Origin: Sedimentibacter hydroxybenzoicus DSM 7310
GTDB lineage: Bacteria; Bacillota; Clostridia; Tissierellales; Sedimentibacteraceae
Length of the DNA: 64,000 nt
Reading direction: 5' to 3'
NCBI RefSeq assembly: GCF_013403245.1
Contig: NZ_JACBNQ010000018.1
Coordinates: 1 to 64,000 of the forward strand
A program made the translations under genes and the position numbers. The notes under the pieces are model-generated. The model ran no database searches. It saw only the letters and a list, made by a program, of their open reading frames with translations, and was not told the origin of the DNA. Each line of letters opens with the position of its first letter. Position 1 is the first letter of the stretch. Below are positions 60,937 to 64,000 of the stretch, in pieces.

Positions 60937-61083
60937 TGCATATTTCTTTTTTTGTTGCAAAGTTAAGGAAAAATTAATAATAATTACGTATAATTTAATA
61001 AAAATGGTATAGCCAAACGATAAAAAATGTGTTACATTTAATATTATAACAAATAATGGGTATACTTAAAAGGAGGTGAGTAT

Positions 61084-62181
61084 ATGATTGATAAAATAAT
61101 TAAAGCAGTAATTGCTGTTGTGGGGGCATCGTTTGGTGCATTTGTAGGATTACTGTTAAATCAAAACGGACTTCTTAATTTTACAAGTTTGCAAAATGTA
61201 TTAATAATTTTAGGTATAAGTATAGCTTTTGGAATCATATTTTTTCTTTTTTCTTCTAAAATCAAAAAGGTCGGACTTAGTATAGTAGGAGCTTTTGAAA
61301 GAGAATTACTGAAATTTTCTATAATGGATATTATCTGGGGAGCAATTGGGTTAATTGTTGGATTTATAATTGCAGCTCTGATTAGTCAGCCGTTTTCAGA
61401 CATCAAATACGTGGGCACGATTGTTTCAATTTTGTCATACTTAATGTTTGGATACTTAGGAATTAAAATATCCACCGGGAAGAAAGATGATATGCTGTGG
61501 CCGCAGATTAATCTTAAAAAAGCAGCTGCCGCAGTTAAAAAACAAGATAAAGGTTCTAAAAAAGAAATGCTGTCTCCTAAAATTCTTGATACAAGTGTAA
61601 TTATTGACGGAAGAATTTCGGACATATGCAAGACAGGTTTTGTAGAAGGAACGTTGGTTATCCCTGAGTTTGTTCTTAAGGAATTAAGACATATAGCTGA
61701 CTCGTCGGATAGCTTAAAAAGAAACAGAGGCAGAAGAGGCTTAGATATTTTAAACATCCTTCAAAAGGATGATGACGTACACGTTGTTATTGAATCCAAG
61801 GATTATGGCGATAACATTGAGGTGGACGTGAAGCTCCTGAAGCTGGCTAAAGAGCTCGGTGGTAAAGTGCTGACAAATGATTTTAATTTAAATAAGGTAG
61901 CTGAATTCCAAGGAGTTGAAGTTCTTAATATAAACGAGTTAGCGAACGCGGTAAAACCGGTTGTATTACCCGGTGAAGAAATGAATGTCATGGTTGTTAA
62001 GGACGGTAAGGAATCAGGCCAAGGTCTTGCATACCTGGACGACGGTACTATGATAGTGGTAGAAGGCGGCAAAAAGTGCATAGGAGATTCGGTTGTAGTA
62101 ACGGTAACAAGCGTACTTCAGACGGCGGCAGGCAGAATGATTTTTGCAAAGCTAAAAAATGTAATTAATAAAGCGGTTTGA
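61084..62181 (+). CDS. PIN/TRAM-domain membrane protein (YacL-like)
   Basis: A 365-aa protein. Four membrane helices (about residues 5-125) are followed by a PIN nuclease-like domain ([39 protein letters not shown]) with conserved acidic residues, then a TRAM domain (about 300-360), which may bind RNA. Same order as Bacillus YacL, often next to CarD as here. The ATG has an AAAGGAGGTGAG site. Physiological role unknown. Confidence 0.92.
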   Translation: MIDKIIKAVIAVVGASFGAFVGLLLNQNGLLNFTSLQNVLIILGISIAFGIIFFLFSSKIKKVGLSIVGAFERELLKFSIMDIIWGAIGLIVGFIIAALISQPFSDIKYVGTIVSILSYLMFGYLGIKISTGKKDDMLWPQINLKKAAAAVKKQDKGSKKEMLSPKILDTSVIIDGRISDICKTGFVEGTLVIPEFVLKELRHIADSSDSLKRNRGRRGLDILNILQKDDDVHVVIESKDYGDNIEVDVKLLKLAKELGGKVLTNDFNLNKVAEFQGVEVLNINELANAVKPVVLPGEEMNVMVVKDGKESGQGLAYLDDGTMIVVEGGKKCIGDSVVVTVTSVLQTAAGRMIFAKLKNVINKAV

Positions 62182-62188
62182 TAGGAAG

Positions 62189-62244
62189 AGAGACACACCT
62201 TTAAGAATGGAAAGTCTTTGAAATATAGGTTAAAGGAATGTCCC
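62189..62244 (+). repeat. GGGGACA-family hairpin repeat, diverged unit
   Basis: GATAGGAA precedes it, then AGAGACACACCTTTAA, a GGAAAGTCTTTG centre, and TTAAAGGAATGTCCCT. It parallels the unit at 30834-30885 base for base at its edges and centre. Like that one, it follows directly after a gene's stop codon. Confidence 0.7.
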
Positions 62245-62342
62245 TGTGTATAAAATTTGATAAAAGTATAAGAATAATAAGGTACTCGTGCGAGTATCTT
62301 ATTTATTTTTTTGTTTATCTATATTTTCGGGTGGTGTTGATT

Positions 62343-62981
62343 ATGATTATAGTTGCTGTCAGAGCACTGATATTATATACATTTTTATTGATATCGATGA
62401 GGATAATGGGAAAAGGCGAGCTTGGGGAACTTCAGCCGTTTGATCTGGTTGTATCATTAATGCTTGCGGAGCTTGCAGTTATACCTTTAGGTGATTTAGG
62501 CGAGCCATTGTTTCATGGATTTATTGCAATAGCAACAATTATGTTTTTACAATGCTTAATATCGTACATTACTTTAAAAAACAATGGCGCAAGAAAAATA
62601 ATATCGGGAGTACCGTCAATTATTTTTGATCATGGCAGATTCAATGTCAAAGAAATGAAAAAGCTGAGAATAAATGTTAATGACGTATTGGGTCAGATTC
62701 GGTTAAAAGGATATTGTAATATAGAAGATATAGATTATCTTATAATGGAAACTAACGGAGAAATGAGCATTATTGCACCGGATGATCCACCAGGTACAAA
62801 ATGCAAGAGATTACCGGTTGCCACAATACTTGACGGTAAGGTAATGTATAATAACTTTAAAAAGTACAATGTTTCTTATTCGGATTTTGAAAAGGAACTG
62901 AAAAAGAAGAAAACAAATCCAAAAGATATATTGTACGGTTTTGTGGATGAAGATGATAATTTTATTTTTTATGTGAGGTAA
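62343..62981 (+). CDS. DUF421 (YetF/YrbG-like) membrane protein
   Basis: A 212-aa protein with three N-terminal membrane helices and a soluble C-terminal domain (about 85-210; LRINVNDVLGQIRLKGYCNIEDIDYLIMETNG). The family is linked to spore and membrane physiology; function uncertain. ATG 62343 follows GGGTGGTG; the frame opens 35 codons earlier, but that part overlaps the repeat's downstream DNA. It precedes a DUF4363 gene, a usual pairing. Confidence 0.88.
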   Translation: MIIVAVRALILYTFLLISMRIMGKGELGELQPFDLVVSLMLAELAVIPLGDLGEPLFHGFIAIATIMFLQCLISYITLKNNGARKIISGVPSIIFDHGRFNVKEMKKLRINVNDVLGQIRLKGYCNIEDIDYLIMETNGEMSIIAPDDPPGTKCKRLPVATILDGKVMYNNFKKYNVSYSDFEKELKKKKTNPKDILYGFVDEDDNFIFYVR

Positions 62982-62984
62982 GCT

Positions 62985-63368
62985 ATGAGAATGTTGATTA
63001 TTTCTTTAATATTTTTGCTGTTAATGATTGGGATATGGATGTGGTATCATTTCACCTCAATTGAACCAATGACCAAATTTTACAATGAAAGTATAAACGA
63101 TTTATTAATAGATATAGAAAATGAACAATGGGATAAAGCAGACGAAGCTATACTGCTCTACATGAATAAATGGGAGGAAGTTAAAAATGTCTGGATTTAT
63201 TTCATAGACCAAAAAGACTTAGACGGCATAGAATCATCAATGAAAAAGATCAACGTCTACATAAAAAACAGGGATAAATCATATGCTCAAGCAGAACTTG
63301 AGCATATGATGATTTTATTCAATAGTATTAAAGAAAATGAATGCCTGACAATACAAAATATTTTTTAA
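62985..63368 (+). CDS. DUF4363 family protein
   Basis: A 127-aa protein: one N-terminal membrane helix (MLIISLIFLLLMIGIWMWY) and an external helical domain with Trp-rich heptads (ENEQWDKADEAILLYMNKWEEVKNVW). Length and its position 3 bp after DUF421 match DUF4363. Function unknown. Confidence 0.8.
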   Translation: MRMLIISLIFLLLMIGIWMWYHFTSIEPMTKFYNESINDLLIDIENEQWDKADEAILLYMNKWEEVKNVWIYFIDQKDLDGIESSMKKINVYIKNRDKSYAQAELEHMMILFNSIKENECLTIQNIF

Positions 63369-63370
63369 AC

Positions 63371-64000
63371 CTATTTGACAGCATTGGAAAGCTCACCTAT
63401 ATTTTCTATATAACATCTTACAACATCGCCTTGTTTCAGGTAGTTTGGAGGATTAAAACCTGCTCCTACACCCGCCGGAGTTCCTGTTAATATAATATCT
63501 CCCGGATACAGTGTGATGCATGATGAAAGGTCACTGATAATTGTCGGTATATCAAATATTAATTGGTTTGTGTTTGAGTTTTGTCTAAGTTCACCATTTA
63601 CATAGCTTTTTATTTCTAAGCACGGTGGAAATGATATATTCGTCTTATGTGCGATATAAGGTCCCAGCGGTGTAAAAGTATCTACCGATTTACCTTTATG
63701 CCATTGGATATGCTCCTGCTGCAAATCTCTTGCAGATATGTCATTGCAAATTGTGTATCCGAAAATTACACTTTCTGCTTCTTCCTTTGATACATTCTTG
63801 CATTTTTTGCCGATAACTACAGCTAATTCAACCTCATAATCCAAATCCTTTACGATAGGGAAATGAGAATCTATAAAATCCTCGTGACCTATGGCAGGGT
63901 ATGCGACCTTACTGAAATAAATCGGGTTTTTCGGTACATCAGCATTGACATTCTTTAAGTTCTTAACCTCATGCACATGATCGAGATAATTCTTCCCCAA
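63371..64000 (-). CDS. Fumarylacetoacetate hydrolase-family protein, truncated by the window edge
   Basis: 209 codons of the C-terminal FAH domain: GKNYLDHVHE, then DYEVELAVVIGKK with the metal-binding Glu pair, GYTICNDISARDLQ, and TGTPAGVGAGF. The first in-window codon is TTG within a conserved motif, so about 50-60 N-terminal residues lie beyond position 64000. Members are hydrolases or decarboxylases of 2-oxo-acid-like or acylpyruvate substrates. It is convergent with the DUF4363 gene, leaving only 2 bp between. Confidence 0.9.
   Translation of the reverse strand: MGKNYLDHVHEVKNLKNVNADVPKNPIYFSKVAYPAIGHEDFIDSHFPIVKDLDYEVELAVVIGKKCKNVSKEEAESVIFGYTICNDISARDLQQEHIQWHKGKSVDTFTPLGPYIAHKTNISFPPCLEIKSYVNGELRQNSNTNQLIFDIPTIISDLSSCITLYPGDIILTGTPAGVGAGFNPPNYLKQGDVVRCYIENIGELSNAVK

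Noticed and set aside
62238-62342. 35-codon upstream extension of the DUF421 protein
   Set aside because: It starts within the GGGGACA-family repeat region and lacks a ribosome binding site, while ATG 62343 has GGGTGGTG and matches the family N-terminus.
1-64000. CRISPR arrays, tRNA or rRNA genes, prophage
   Set aside because: No regularly spaced direct repeats, no cloverleaf with CCA-proximal pairing, no rRNA signature and no phage structural genes were seen.

Overview
The window reads as a chromosomal segment of a low-GC, anaerobic, amino-acid-fermenting Firmicute (Clostridia or Tissierellia grade). That placement is inference. It rests on AT-rich sequence, strong AGGAGG-type ribosome binding sites, ferredoxin-dependent oxoacid oxidation, Ptb/Buk, split transketolase, a CarD regulator and a DUF5693-csaB-tagA block. 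No rRNA, tRNA or CRISPR array was seen.

Layout. 1-6.5 kb: the 3' end of a group II intron, tsaD, an XRE regulator with an ABC-F ATPase, a gene of unknown function, glmM and a 2H-phosphodiesterase. 6.8-24.9 kb: a drug-response island. It holds two rifampicin-phosphotransferase-like genes (rph), each divergent from a paralogous TetR repressor and sharing operator half-sites; a TipA-like MerR regulator; a permuted papain-like NlpC/P60 protein; two TetR-controlled ABC-2 exporters; an MFS exporter next to the second rph; and a TetR/membrane-protein pair. Several of these modules have palindromic operators visible over their own promoters. 25-27.6 kb: a BadF/NagK-type kinase and a SARP-type (BTAD/TPR) regulator. 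27.9-33.3 kb: histidine degradation genes hutU-ftcD-hutI-fchA-hutP, divergent from the SARP gene. The hutU promoter lacks a good -35 box but has an 11-bp-period direct repeat, as expected of SARP activation. hutH is not in the window.

33.4-47.6 kb: a probable sigma-54 regulon. Three promoters of the form TTGGCA-N6-TTGC with exact -24/-12 spacing precede (i) ptb-buk-2-oxoacid:ferredoxin oxidoreductase (delta, alpha, beta, gamma), (ii) an aminotransferase followed by an NhaC-type antiporter and an alanine racemase, and (iii) a sodium:solute symporter. A PrpR_N-PAS-AAA+-Fis activator lies in the middle. Together the genes could take up an amino acid, racemise and transaminate it, oxidise the 2-oxoacid to an acyl-CoA with reduced ferredoxin, and recover ATP through the acyl phosphate. 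The substrate is not deducible from sequence alone.

47.7-64 kb: mostly housekeeping genes. polA-coaE, a small zincin, a secreted protein, a methyltransferase, DUF5693-csaB-tagA (cell-surface polymer), transaldolase, split transketolase, CarD with tandem promoters, a PIN/TRAM protein, DUF421-DUF4363, and a truncated fumarylacetoacetate-hydrolase-family gene at the right edge.

Several families of short palindromic repeats sit between genes, and some overlap gene ends: a TTACAGTATAAGCGACC family (3 copies plus a fragment), a GGGGACA...TGTCCCC family (3 related units plus one 33-bp perfect palindrome), and a TCATTCTGA...AGGATGAC family (2 copies).
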